Assembly (NCBI GenBank): GCA_012514775.1
Contig: JAAYZQ010000052.1
Coordinates: 1 to 20,773, forward strand
Direction: 5' to 3'
Length of the DNA stretch: 20,773 bases
Origin: Anaerolineaceae bacterium
Lineage (GTDB): Bacteria > Chloroflexota > Anaerolineae > JAAYZQ01
The notes below the pieces were generated by a model that had not been told where the DNA came from, did no database searches, and saw only the letters and a list, made by a program, of their open reading frames with translations. This document shows positions 6,424 to 14,825 of the stretch, piece by piece. Positions within the stretch are counted from its first letter, which is position 1. Every line of letters starts with the position of its first letter. A program made the translations under genes and the position numbers.

Positions 6424-7231
6424 AACGGTCGAAGACGCCATCAACAACGGCCTGGCCATGCTCGGCGTCCGCCGCGACCAGGTAGACGTGGAGATCATCA
6501 CCGAGGGCAGCCGCGGCGTCCTGGGCTTTGGCGCTGAGCACGCCCGCGTGCGGCTGGCCGTCAAGGTCCCTGCGGCTCCTCCCGTTGCCGAGACGCCTCC
6601 CTCGCCGCCAAAGCGCGAAGGCCCCCGGTTCCGGGAGCGCAGGCCCGCCCGCGAGCCCCGGCACGCGGAGGAGGTCAGGCAAGTAGAAGAGGTCAGCGTC
6701 GCCGAAGAAGCGCGGCCCGCGGCCGACGTGCGCGAGACCCGCATCGAGCCGGGCGAAGGGACGCCCGAAGCCGTTGGACGGGAGGTCCTCGACGAGCTTT
6801 TGCGCCTCATGGGCGTGCACGCCTCGGTGGATACCTACCTGGGCGAGGACCTCGCGGACGAGGGCCAGCCGGCGCCCATCGTGCTCAACATCACCGGCGA
6901 AGACCTGGGGATTCTTATCGGGCGCCGCGGTGAAACCCTCCGCGCTCTGCAATACCTGGTCCGGCTTATGGTCAGCCACCGCGTCAAGCATTGGACCAAC
7001 CTGGTGGTGGACGTCGAAAGCTACCTGGCCCGCCGCCGGAACGCGCTGGAAAGCCTGGCCAACCGCGTGGCCGACCAGGCCATTCGCTCCGGGCGGACGC
7101 AGGCCCTGGAGCCCATGCCGCCCTACGAGCGGCGCCTGGTGCACATTGCTCTGCGCAAGCATCCCCGCGTCACCACCCAGAGTGTCGGCGAGGGAGAGCG
7201 GCGCAAGGTCACCATCGTTCCGAAGAAATAG
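6383..7231 (+). CDS. jag: Jag/KhpB family RNA-binding protein
   Basis: A 282-aa protein that binds RNA and is linked in other bacteria to cell division and envelope growth. It has a Jag-N domain (about 1-60: VSGKTVEDAINNGLAMLGV, then GSRGVLGFG), a Glu/Arg/Pro-rich linker (about 65-130), a KH domain with the GRRG loop at 180-183, and an R3H domain whose RRLVH motif lies at 250-254. GTG 6383 gives the typical MEAK start and has GAAGGGA upstream. ATG 6365 is also in frame but lacks a ribosome binding site. The gene begins inside the yidC 3' end and closes this operon. Confidence 0.93.
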   Translation: MEAKSERSVVVSGKTVEDAINNGLAMLGVRRDQVDVEIITEGSRGVLGFGAEHARVRLAVKVPAAPPVAETPPSPPKREGPRFRERRPAREPRHAEEVRQVEEVSVAEEARPAADVRETRIEPGEGTPEAVGREVLDELLRLMGVHASVDTYLGEDLADEGQPAPIVLNITGEDLGILIGRRGETLRALQYLVRLMVSHRVKHWTNLVVDVESYLARRRNALESLANRVADQAIRSGRTQALEPMPPYERRLVHIALRKHPRVTTQSVGEGERRKVTIVPKK

Positions 7232-7262
7232 TGTCGCCGGGGGCCGGCTCACGAGACGACCC

Positions 7263-7295
7263 AACCCCGCTCCTTCCAGGGGCGGGGTTGTTGTT
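7263..7295 (+). terminator. Intrinsic terminator of the rpmH-jag operon
   Basis: AACCCCGC (7263-7270) pairs exactly with GCGGGGTT (7282-7289) around an 11-nt loop, followed by a broken T-tract (GTTGTT). It lies 31 nt after the jag stop. Confidence 0.8.
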
Positions 7296-7328
7296 AGGGG
7301 GCCCGTCGGAGAAAAGAACGACTCTCGC

Positions 7329-7446
7329 TCGTAGTAACGACTTATGTTCTTTCAATTATCAACAAGGTAATAGGCCACGGCTCTATTACCGAATCATATT
7401 TTGAAAGTTCATCAGTCGTTGTGGACGGCTAAAGCCGTTACTACGA
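7329..7446. repeat. MITE-like nested palindromic element
   Basis: The ends are exact 11-bp inverted repeats, TCGTAGTAACG (7329-7339) and CGTTACTACGA (7436-7446). Inside, 7337-7354 and 7402-7419 are also reverse complements with 3 mismatches, and GGTAATAG (7366-7373) pairs with CTATTACC (7383-7390). The right end has an extra small palindrome, ACGGCTAAAGCCGT. The element is AT-rich against a GC-rich background, fills the gap after a terminator and codes for nothing. It resembles short non-autonomous elements with terminal inverted repeats. No target duplication was found. Confidence 0.65.
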
Positions 7447-7493
7447 ACCCTCTCCGTCAACCTGAGAGCCCGATTGCCAGTTGCAGGCCCCCT

Positions 7494-7522
7494 TTGGCCC
7501 TTTGTAACGTTTGTGGTACAAT
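7494..7522 (+). promoter_or_regulatory. Promoter of the DUF58-mnmE operon
   Basis: TTGGCC (7494-7499) and TACAAT (7517-7522) are separated by 17 nt, and TGG directly before the -10 adds an extended -10 element. Transcription would start near 7529. This rules out the GTG at 7511 as the start of the next gene and supports TTG 7571. Confidence 0.7.
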
Positions 7523-7570
7523 GAGTTCGCGCTACCAAACGGTGGGCAACGCTGGGAGAGGGGGCATCAT

Positions 7571-8884
7571 TTGAAGCGAAGCCGGATTGTTCTGCTCCTG
7601 TGGCTGATCGTGGGCATCAGCGCCTTTGGCACGGGCCGGGAGCTGCTTTACAATCTGTGGTACCTTCTGACCGCGTTGCTGATCCTTGCCTTCCTCTGGG
7701 CCCAGGTCAGCATCCGCTGGGTTGCTGTGGAGCGGCAGACCCGCACCACGCGCTCCCAGGTGGGCAAGATGGCCGAGGAGCGCATCCTGGTGCGCAACCA
7801 GGGCGTGCTGCCCAAGCTATGGCTCGAGGTGCGAGATCACTCCACGCTGCCCAACCACCGGGTCAGCCGTGTCATCAGTCCCCTGGGCGCGCGGCGCTTG
7901 CAGGCCTGGACCGTCCAGACCCGCTGCCTGCAGCGGGGCAGGTTCCGCCTGGGGCCCATGACCCTCAGTGGCGGCGACCCCTTCGGCCTCTTTCACGTCA
8001 GCCAGGATCTGGACCTTCCGCCGACGTCGACCCTCATCGTTTACCCCCAGACCTTTGACCTGCCCGAGTTTGCGCCGCTGGTGGGCATCATGCCCGGCGG
8101 CGATACCATGCGCCGCCGCACCCCCTACGTGACGACCAACGTCTCCGGCGTCCGCGACTATGCGCCCGGCGACAGCTTTAACCGCATCCACTGGCCCTCC
8201 TCGGCGCGCACCGGCCGGCTCATCTCCAAGGAGTTCGAGCTGGACCCCACGGCCGACGTCTGGCTGTTCCTCGACCTGGAGCACGTGGCCCAGTCGGACC
8301 TGCCCTGGGCGGGAAAGGTTCCCTGGTCCGAGCCCCGCCTGCCCTGGGAGGCGAGCACCGAGCCGATGCTGGCGCCCTCTACCGTGGAGTATGGCATCGC
8401 CACCGCGGCCTCCCTGGCCAAGCACTTTATCGAGCGCGATCGGGGCGTGGGCTTTATCGCCTACAGCCACCAGCGCCAGGTGATCCCGGCCGACCGTGGC
8501 GAGCGCCAGTTGAGCAAGATCCTGGAGACCCTGGCGGTCATCCAGGCCGAAGGCCGCATCCCCATCTCCGAGATCCTGGCCGCCGAGGGGGCCCACCTGG
8601 GCCGCAACACCACCGCCGTCGTCATCACCTCCACCGACCAGCCCTACTGGATCGCGGCGGCCCGCGACATGCGCCAGCGCGGCCTGAACATGGTTGCCGT
8701 ATTGATGGAGTGCCACAGCTTTGGCAATCCGCGGAGCAACGAGGAATTGGCCGTCGATCTGTCCATCAGCGGGGTGCTCACCTACCTTGTGCGCGAGGGC
8801 GACAACCTGGCCGAGGCCCTGGCCCGGCCCTATGCCCACGCAGTCAAACCGCCCGGCGGCCGCGAAACGGCGCCGGAGAGATAG
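7571..8884 (+). CDS. DUF58 domain membrane protein
   Basis: A 437-aa protein. Two hydrophobic segments near the N-terminus (about 6-22 and 28-47) anchor it. The DUF58 signature GVRDYAPGDSFNRIHW, continuing through ARTGRLISKEFEL, lies at about 193-224. After it, residues 225-420 have a von Willebrand factor A-like pattern (VWLFLDLE strand, TAAVVIT-type strand, VAVLMEC strand). DUF58 proteins often accompany MoxR ATPases and transglutaminase-like proteins, but neither is present here, and the function of the family is poorly known. TTG 7571 was chosen from the promoter position and the GAGAGGGGG ribosome binding site. It leads the operon containing mnmE. Confidence 0.88.
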   Translation: MKRSRIVLLLWLIVGISAFGTGRELLYNLWYLLTALLILAFLWAQVSIRWVAVERQTRTTRSQVGKMAEERILVRNQGVLPKLWLEVRDHSTLPNHRVSRVISPLGARRLQAWTVQTRCLQRGRFRLGPMTLSGGDPFGLFHVSQDLDLPPTSTLIVYPQTFDLPEFAPLVGIMPGGDTMRRRTPYVTTNVSGVRDYAPGDSFNRIHWPSSARTGRLISKEFELDPTADVWLFLDLEHVAQSDLPWAGKVPWSEPRLPWEASTEPMLAPSTVEYGIATAASLAKHFIERDRGVGFIAYSHQRQVIPADRGERQLSKILETLAVIQAEGRIPISEILAAEGAHLGRNTTAVVITSTDQPYWIAAARDMRQRGLNMVAVLMECHSFGNPRSNEELAVDLSISGVLTYLVREGDNLAEALARPYAHAVKPPGGRETAPER

Positions 8885-8885
8885 G

Positions 8886-8948
8886 AGCCGGCCGGAGCCG
8901 GTTGGGGCGTTGCCACGACGGTTGGCGCGGACGCCCCGCCGGCCGGCT
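8886..8948. repeat. Long GC-rich hairpin between DUF58 and mnmE genes
   Basis: AGCCGGCCGG (8886-8895) pairs with CCGGCCGGCT (8939-8948), and inside it GGGGCGT (8904-8910) pairs with ACGCCCC (8931-8937). It fills the 72-nt gap and ends 8 nt before the mnmE ATG, covering the place where a ribosome binding site is expected. It could affect mnmE translation or mRNA processing. No T-run follows. Confidence 0.55.
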
Positions 8949-8956
8949 GAGGGCTT

Positions 8957-10342
8957 ATGATTAGCCTGGACGACACCATCGCCGCCATCGCCACTCCGGT
9001 GGGAGAGGGCGGCATCGGCATCGTGCGCCTGTCGGGGCCCGATGCCGCGAACATCCTGGAACGCCTTTTTGTGCCGGCGTCGCCCCTGCCTGCAGGCCGG
9101 CCGCAGCCACGAGCCCTGCACTACGGGCACATCGTGGACCCGGCCACGGGGCAGGTGGTGGACGAGGTGCTGGCGGCCCACATGCCGGCCCCGGCCACCT
9201 ACACGCGCCAGGACGTGGTCGAGATCGACGGGCACGGCGGCATCGTCGCCCTGCGCCGCATATTGGGCCTTTGCCTGCGCCACGGAGCGCGCCTGGCCGA
9301 GGCGGGCGAGTTCACCGCCCGGGCGTTTCTCAACGGCCGCCTGGACCTTGCCCAGGCGGAGGCAGTCCTGGACGTGGTGCGCTCCCGGACCGAGGTCTCG
9401 CTGCAGGCGGCGGTCGGCCAGTTGGCCGGGCGCCTCTCGGACCAACTGCGGCCGCTGCGGGCCCGCCTGGTGGATGCCCTGGCCTACACGGAGGCCACCC
9501 TGGACTTTGCCGAGGACGAGATCCCGCCCCAGGACATCGGCCAGGCCCTGGAAGAGGCTGCCGCCGGCCTGGAGCGGCTGCTGGCCGAGGCCGAGCGTGG
9601 CATCGTCTACCGCCAGGGGGTGCGCGTCGCCATCGTCGGCCGGCCCAACGTCGGCAAGTCGAGCCTCCTGAACAGGCTGCTGCGCACCAACCGGGCCATC
9701 GTCACCGACATCCCGGGCACGACGCGCGACACGCTGGAAGAGACGTTGAATCTGCGGGGCATACCCGTGGTCCTGGTGGATACGGCGGGCATCCAGGCCG
9801 AGCCGGACGATCCCGTCGAGAGGCTGGGGGTCGAGCGCAGCCGCGCCGCCCTGGCCCAGGCCGACCTGGCCCTGCTGGTGGTCGACACCAGCCAGCCCCT
9901 GACCGACGCCGACCGGGCCATCGCCGGCCTGGTGCGGGGCAGGCAGGCCATCGTCGTTCTGAACAAGGTCGATCTCCCGGCCTATGCCGGGCCGGCCCTC
10001 GCCGGGATCGGCGGTGACGCCCCGTTGCCGGCGGTGCGCATCTCGGCCCTGTCGGGCCAGGGGCTCGACGCATTGGAGGAGGCACTGGTCGAGACGGTCC
10101 TCTCGGGAGGGGTTACGGCCTCCGAGGCGCCCATGGTCACCAACCCGCGCCACAAGGAGGCCCTGGAGCGAGCGCTGGACCACGTCCGCGCGGCCGGCGC
10201 GGCCCACGACCGTGGCGAGCTGCCCGAGTTGCTGGCCATCGATCTGTCGGCCGCGGTGCAGGCCCTGGGCGAGATCACGGGCCAGGCCGCCGGCGAGGAC
10301 CTCATCGAGGCCATATTTTCCAATTTTTGTGTTGGAAAGTGA
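8957..10342 (+). CDS. mnmE: tRNA modification GTPase MnmE
   Basis: A 461-aa potassium-dependent GTPase that, with MnmG, makes the 5-carboxymethylaminomethyl (or taurinomethyl-like) group on U34 of certain tRNAs. The N-terminal tetrahydrofolate-binding domain opens with DTIAAIATPVGEGGIGIVRLSG. The G domain has P-loop GRPNVGKS (228-235), TTRDT, DTAG, NKVD and SALSG. The C-terminal CVGK (458-461) supplies the catalytic Cys458. The length is normal. mnmG is not in this window. The LCP gene follows after 10 nt. Many bacteria keep mnmE beside yidC-jag, but here the DUF58 gene and a repeat element intervene. Confidence 0.97.
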   Translation: MISLDDTIAAIATPVGEGGIGIVRLSGPDAANILERLFVPASPLPAGRPQPRALHYGHIVDPATGQVVDEVLAAHMPAPATYTRQDVVEIDGHGGIVALRRILGLCLRHGARLAEAGEFTARAFLNGRLDLAQAEAVLDVVRSRTEVSLQAAVGQLAGRLSDQLRPLRARLVDALAYTEATLDFAEDEIPPQDIGQALEEAAAGLERLLAEAERGIVYRQGVRVAIVGRPNVGKSSLLNRLLRTNRAIVTDIPGTTRDTLEETLNLRGIPVVLVDTAGIQAEPDDPVERLGVERSRAALAQADLALLVVDTSQPLTDADRAIAGLVRGRQAIVVLNKVDLPAYAGPALAGIGGDAPLPAVRISALSGQGLDALEEALVETVLSGGVTASEAPMVTNPRHKEALERALDHVRAAGAAHDRGELPELLAIDLSAAVQALGEITGQAAGEDLIEAIFSNFCVGK

Positions 10343-10352
10343 GGAACGGACA

Positions 10353-11906
10353 ATGATGTGCGGCAAAAGATCTGGGCGAAAGACCTGGTGGCAGCCCCTG
10401 CTGCTGGTCCTGGTGGCAAGCATCCTTGGTGGCTGCGGCACCCCGCCCGTTAGCGGCGTCACGGCCGTGGCGACGAGCCCGACGGCAACCGCGACGCCAA
10501 CCCAGACAGCGACGTTGACTGCGCTACCCACCGTCAAGGCGGCCGGGACATGGACGCCGTCGCCCACGCCGACGCGGACGCCCTCCATCACTCCCACGCG
10601 ACGCCCGCGCTACACGGCCACGGCCAGCCTGACACCCACCGCCTCGGCCACGGCCACGGCCAGCCGCACGCCCGGGCCGCCGCTGCCGACCATTACGCCG
10701 ACCCTGACCATCACACCCTCGGCGACCATCACCCCCACCCCTACGCCGACGCTGACGCCGACGCCCATGTACAGCCCCACGCCCATGCCCACCGTGGCTG
10801 TCACCGACAATATCCTGCACGTGCTCCTCATTGGCCTGGACTCGACCCAGAACCTGAACGGGCAGAACAGCGACGTGATCATTGTCGGGATACTGAACAA
10901 GGACACCAAGCAGGTGTCGCTGCTCTCGCTCCCGCGCGACCTGTGGGTCTATATCCCGACCTATGGCTGGAACCGGATCAACACGGCCCACAAATACGGC
11001 TACCGCACCGGCTACCCGGGCGGCGGCGCCGCCCTGCTGGCCGACACCATCACCGTCAACTTTGGCATCCCCATCGACAACTGGGCGCGCATCGACTTTC
11101 AAGGCTTTTCCCGCGTCGTGGACGAGCTGGGCGGAGTCGACATGGTCGTCGCCTGCCCGGTCAACCTCACTTTCCAGGCTGGCGAGGGCGGCGAGGAAGG
11201 CGACCAGATCCTGCAGCCCGGCGTCCATCACATGGACGGCGCCACGGCCCTGCGCTACGTGCGCACGCGCCGTGGAGGGAGCGACTTTGACCGCGCCCGG
11301 CGCCAGCAGCAGTTCCTGAAAGCCGTGTGGCGGCAGACCAAAAGCCCCGACCTCGTCCTCAAGATCCCGGGGCTGTGGTCGGCGTTAAAGGACAGCTACC
11401 AGACGGACCTCACGCTCGGCGACGTGCTGTCCCTGGTGCCCATCGGCCTGGAGCTCAAGTCGCAGCGCATACGCAGCCGCTACATCGGCCAGGAGCACAC
11501 CATCGACTGGACCAACGCCGACGGCTGGCGGGTGCTGCTGCCCCGCTACGACGAGATCGCAAAGGTGGTGGCCAGCCTCTACGCGCCCCCCTCGGGCAGC
11601 GAAGAGGGCGCGGCCAAAGAGGAGGCCCAGGTCGAGATCTTGAACGGCACGGGCCTGCCACAGCGCGAGCTCATCGCTGCCGACCTCCTCGGCTGGCGGG
11701 GCGTGACCGTGTCTCACACCGGCCCCGCCGATGAGCCAACCGTCGCCCAAACCCGGATCATTGTCTTTCGCGACAAGCCGGCGACGGTTGCCTTGTTGAT
11801 GCGAGAGCTGGAGGTGGCCGAGGAGAACGTCGTTCAGCAGCCCGATCCCGACCAGGCGGCCGACATACGGGTCATCCTGGGAGCAGATTACAACCCCTGC
11901 AAGTAG
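10353..11906 (+). CDS. LytR-CpsA-Psr (LCP) family lipoprotein with LytR_C domain
   Basis: A 517-aa predicted surface enzyme. Residues 1-28 are a signal peptide with lipobox LGGC (Cys28), so it is lipid-anchored; most LCP proteins instead use an N-terminal TM helix. A Thr/Pro-rich linker spans about 30-150. The LCP domain (about 152-340) has VLLIGLD, SDVIIVGIL, LLSLPRDLWVYIP, GGVDMVV and RYVRTRRGGSDFDRARRQQQ, the Arg/Asp residues that bind pyrophosphate-lipid. A LytR_C domain (about 425-512) starts QVEILNGTG. LCP enzymes attach glycopolymers to peptidoglycan or proteins. It is transcribed with mnmE (10-nt gap, GTGAGGA ribosome binding site). The acceptor in this organism is unknown. Confidence 0.92.
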   Translation: MMCGKRSGRKTWWQPLLLVLVASILGGCGTPPVSGVTAVATSPTATATPTQTATLTALPTVKAAGTWTPSPTPTRTPSITPTRRPRYTATASLTPTASATATASRTPGPPLPTITPTLTITPSATITPTPTPTLTPTPMYSPTPMPTVAVTDNILHVLLIGLDSTQNLNGQNSDVIIVGILNKDTKQVSLLSLPRDLWVYIPTYGWNRINTAHKYGYRTGYPGGGAALLADTITVNFGIPIDNWARIDFQGFSRVVDELGGVDMVVACPVNLTFQAGEGGEEGDQILQPGVHHMDGATALRYVRTRRGGSDFDRARRQQQFLKAVWRQTKSPDLVLKIPGLWSALKDSYQTDLTLGDVLSLVPIGLELKSQRIRSRYIGQEHTIDWTNADGWRVLLPRYDEIAKVVASLYAPPSGSEEGAAKEEAQVEILNGTGLPQRELIAADLLGWRGVTVSHTGPADEPTVAQTRIIVFRDKPATVALLMRELEVAEENVVQQPDPDQAADIRVILGADYNPCK

Positions 11907-11928
11907 CAAAGGGGAGGAGGGAGCAAGC

Positions 11929-12447
11929 GTGGCCAAGTCTTATACCCTGGAAGCGGGAGAAAAGGCGAGCCAGGTGATGGTCGGCACGGCCCACACGCTC
12001 ATGTGGGGCGACCTGGTGACCAAGGAGCAGATCCCGGTCGCGGCCTTTCTCAACACCCTCGCCGAGGATTTCGTGCCCCTGCACGACGTCAAGATCCTCT
12101 TCCTGGCGCCGACGCAGCAGATGCCGCCGGTGGAGCGGCAGACGGTCCACGTCAAGCTGGAAGAGATCCTGATGTTCTTCGAGATGGCGGGGACGGAGCC
12201 GGTGCCCGAGGAGACCCACGTGCGTCGCCTGGAGCCGGTGGAGGCCATCCTCGGTTCCTTTCACCTGGAGGGCTCGATCCTGAAGTCGCCCCTGGCCAAC
12301 CTGCACACCATGCTCCTCGTCTCCAAGGATCCCTACCTGCACCTCTACCAGGGCTCGGTCCGCCACGTGGCCAAGCCGTGGCTGGGTACGATGGCGGCCA
12401 ACGTGATCCTGGTGAGGCGCGAGAACCTCATCATGGCGGTGCGCTAG
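11929..12447 (+). CDS. Conserved-looking hypothetical protein, 172 aa
   Basis: I do not recognise the family. The GTG start at 11929 has a GGAGGAGGG ribosome binding site and lies 22 nt after the LCP stop, so it is the last gene of the operon. The protein is soluble-looking, with no signal peptide or TM. It reads as mixed alpha/beta (VMVGTAHTLMWGD, HDVKILFLAPT, NLHTMLLVSKDPYLHLYQG, ANVILVRRENL). The repeated pattern of beta strands separated by short acidic helices suggests one compact domain, possibly regulatory. It ends 3 nt before the stop of the convergent gene. Confidence 0.8.
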   Translation: MAKSYTLEAGEKASQVMVGTAHTLMWGDLVTKEQIPVAAFLNTLAEDFVPLHDVKILFLAPTQQMPPVERQTVHVKLEEILMFFEMAGTEPVPEETHVRRLEPVEAILGSFHLEGSILKSPLANLHTMLLVSKDPYLHLYQGSVRHVAKPWLGTMAANVILVRRENLIMAVR

Positions 12448-12450
12448 CCC

Positions 12451-14661
12451 TCACTGCGAGAGCGGGAGGATGAGAAGGTAGAGCTTCTGGCCGCTGAGGA
12501 CGTAGGCGCGGCCGCCGATCTCGTCGACGAACAGGTTTCTCGCCGCGGCCAGAGGATCGCCGCCGGTGCCCGCTTCGCTCTCGGCGATGCGGAATTGCTG
12601 TTTCAGGTTCCCGGCGTCGTCGCACTGCACGATGCGCTCGTTGCCGGGGTCGGCGATGTATAGCCACTTGGTCTCTTCCGGGGGCCGGGTAAAGAGGGCG
12701 GTGGGGCCGCGCAGGGGGGTGTCCCAGCCGGCAACGTCAAAGGTGTCGGGCTGGCCAACGGTGAGCTTGCGGATGGTGCCATCGGCGTAGAGCAAGAAGA
12801 TGCTGTCGCCGATGGCCATGTCGACCACGCCGGCCAGGTCCACGTCGCCCTGCAACCACTCCTCGGGCGCGCCGGCATAACCCTCGGGCGTGGGCCCGTA
12901 ACGCCAGATCTCGTTGGCCGAGGAATCGAGGAGGTAAAAGCGCCCCGAGTGGCTGCCGGCGAGCTGCGGGAAGCGCCAGGCTTCGGTGCCGGTCACCTCG
13001 AGGTCCACCAGCTCGCCCGTCGTCGGGTCAAAGTCCAGCAGGTTGCCGCCGCTCTCCAGGATGACCAGGCTGGCCTTCAGCCGGTTGGGGCCCACCGGCA
13101 TCCACGCCATGTCCACCAGATCGCCCACGAGGACGCTGCCCACCTGCGTGCCCCTGCTCACCAGCACGGTTTGAAGGCTGTCGGAGGTCAGGGCCTTGTC
13201 CAGCTCCGGGTCCAGTTGGTGGTGATACACCCGGTCCTGGCCGCGGTCGAGGACAAAGACGTGGTTGCCCTGCACCACCACGCGCTTCAGGTCCGCTTCG
13301 GCGGGATATTGGTTCAACTGGCCCACCCAGCTCACCCGCTTGACGCCGTTGACGGTGTCCAGGCGAGACCGGATCTTTTGCTGGAGGTCGAGGGCCTGGG
13401 GGTCGTCGGGCCGCCGCTCCAGGATACCGGACAGGGCCTGCTGGGCGTTGGCCAGGTGGGCACGCACCACGGCAGGATCGCCCGTGGCCTGGGACTGTTG
13501 CCAGTAGCCCTCGGCCTCCTCCCACAGGGCCTCCATCTCTGCGCGGTTGGCCCCCCCGCGCTGCAGAAGCGTCACACCCACCACCGCCGCCACCACCAGG
13601 GGGATGGCGATGGCGACGATGAGCAGGATCTTTTGTACCGGGTCGCCGGGTGCTTGCGCCGCGGGCGCGCGTTCCACTGCTCGTTTTGCCGTCGTTCGGC
13701 CGCGAGACGCAGCCGGAGCCGGTCTCCTCACTGGCTGAGCTCCTCTTTTTTCGGGCATCATTCGCTTCAGAAGGACCAGCCCGCCGGCGCCCAGGCCGCC
13801 CAGGGCAGAAGAGGCGGACCGGCCGGCCTCCTTGAGCCGGGCGCCGGGGTCCCACTCCCCCACGCGCTCCAGGATCCCTGGCCCCTCGGGGGCTGCCTGG
13901 GGCATCGGGACCGGCGTCTGAAGCGGCGCCGGGGCCGGCACCCGGATGGCGGCCTCGGCCCGCCCGGCGCCCCCCACGCGCACGACCAGCGCCGAGACGT
14001 CCTCGCCCTGCCCGGCGGCGGCCAGCGACTCGAGCACCTCCTCGATGGAGTGCTGATCCACGATGGCGGCCACGTCGCCGGCGGCGATGCGGCGGGCCAG
14101 GCTCTCCCCGGCCAGGATCAGGCTGTCGCCGGCGGCCACCTCCGCGTGAAAGAGGGCCGGGCGCAGATCGCGGCGCTCACCCAGGGCGGCGCCGTCCATC
14201 TCCTCGGGGGGAATGCCGTCCAGCCAGGGCGAGACGTCGGGATAGCGCGTGACCTGGCTTCCGCGGGCGATAAAGGCAGCCGCCGGGCCGGCCTGGGCGA
14301 GAAAGAGATCCTGCTCGCGCAGGACGGCACACGTCACCCCGGCGGTGCGCCGCTCGGTGGGCAGCGAGTTGCGGTTCTCCTCCAGGAGCTCGGCGTTGGC
14401 CCGGGCGAGGGCCCGCTGCAGGCCGGCGGTGACGCTGCCCGGCTGGCTGAAATACTCGTCGCATACCGTGCGGGCAATCTGCCGCGCCACCCCATGGCGC
14501 GTGGCCGGCGCGCCCGCGACGTCGGCCAGGACGTAGAACCGGTCGCGGCTGCGCCCCCGGCCCCCGCGCGAGGCACGTTCTTCCACCAGGATGCCACTTG
14601 CTTCGTCAACCCGGCCGCCACCCGCGAGGGCAACCCGGCCCACGCTGGTTTGAATGCCCAT
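12451..14661 (-). CDS. Degenerate PP2C-like domain - TM - beta-propeller fusion protein
   Basis: A 736-aa membrane protein. Residues about 20-230 follow the PP2C/SpoIIE phosphatase pattern: FYVLADVAG for 'LADGMGG', AGVTCAVL for 'GTT', then ALFHAEVAAGDSLILAGES and GEDVSALVVRV for 'DN.T'. Key residues are changed: the 'GDSR' loop is QAGPAAAF and the 'SDG' metal site is AGE, while D47 and D221 remain. It is therefore probably inactive, or a binding domain. A Pro/Arg-rich linker leads to one TM (344-367), a short helical stretch (372-420), and a propeller with NHL-like repeats (about 435-730: VFVLDRGQDRVY, FYLLDSSANEIWRYG, WLYIADPGNERIVQ). GGGAGGGAGG precedes the ATG. Inside-to-outside signalling is inferred. 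Confidence 0.85.
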   Translation of the reverse strand: MGIQTSVGRVALAGGGRVDEASGILVEERASRGGRGRSRDRFYVLADVAGAPATRHGVARQIARTVCDEYFSQPGSVTAGLQRALARANAELLEENRNSLPTERRTAGVTCAVLREQDLFLAQAGPAAAFIARGSQVTRYPDVSPWLDGIPPEEMDGAALGERRDLRPALFHAEVAAGDSLILAGESLARRIAAGDVAAIVDQHSIEEVLESLAAAGQGEDVSALVVRVGGAGRAEAAIRVPAPAPLQTPVPMPQAAPEGPGILERVGEWDPGARLKEAGRSASSALGGLGAGGLVLLKRMMPEKRGAQPVRRPAPAASRGRTTAKRAVERAPAAQAPGDPVQKILLIVAIAIPLVVAAVVGVTLLQRGGANRAEMEALWEEAEGYWQQSQATGDPAVVRAHLANAQQALSGILERRPDDPQALDLQQKIRSRLDTVNGVKRVSWVGQLNQYPAEADLKRVVVQGNHVFVLDRGQDRVYHHQLDPELDKALTSDSLQTVLVSRGTQVGSVLVGDLVDMAWMPVGPNRLKASLVILESGGNLLDFDPTTGELVDLEVTGTEAWRFPQLAGSHSGRFYLLDSSANEIWRYGPTPEGYAGAPEEWLQGDVDLAGVVDMAIGDSIFLLYADGTIRKLTVGQPDTFDVAGWDTPLRGPTALFTRPPEETKWLYIADPGNERIVQCDDAGNLKQQFRIAESEAGTGGDPLAAARNLFVDEIGGRAYVLSGQKLYLLILPLSQ

Positions 14662-14719
14662 GCCTCTGCCTCCCTCCCTTTGCCATCAGCGCCCCCATCC
14701 GCGCGGCCGAGGGGCTGCG

Positions 14720-14761
14720 AAAAAGGGGCTGGCCTGTCACACACGGTGACGTGCCAGCCCC
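14720..14761 (-). terminator. Intrinsic terminator after the 331-aa membrane protein
   Basis: Read on the minus strand, GGGGCTGGC (14753-14761) pairs exactly with GCCAGCCCC (14725-14733). An inner GTCAC/GTGAC pairing lies in the loop, and five T residues follow (14720-14724). A second hairpin, GGGAGCC/GGCTCCC, lies just after the stop codon. The terminator separates this gene from the downstream PP2C-like gene, which then needs its own promoter or read-through. Confidence 0.8.
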
Positions 14762-14825
14762 GCCGGCTGCCGTGCCCGGGTTGAACGCGGGGAGCCCGCC
14801 AGGCTCCCGATGCTGCAAAGTGCGG

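Noticed and set aside
8886..8948. Intrinsic terminator between DUF58 and mnmE
   Set aside because: There is a strong stem but no T-run on either strand; the genes appear to be in one operon.
7817..10597. Very long open frame on the minus strand (over 900 codons) across DUF58 and mnmE
   Set aside because: It is antisense to two genes with clear family motifs. Its sequence is low-complexity Gly/Arg/His/Asp-rich, and it has no plausible start site. This is an effect of high GC at third codon positions.
12949..14784. Long plus-strand open frame opposite the PP2C-like gene
   Set aside because: Only compositional bias supports it. The minus strand has a ribosome binding site, a TM helix and propeller repeats.
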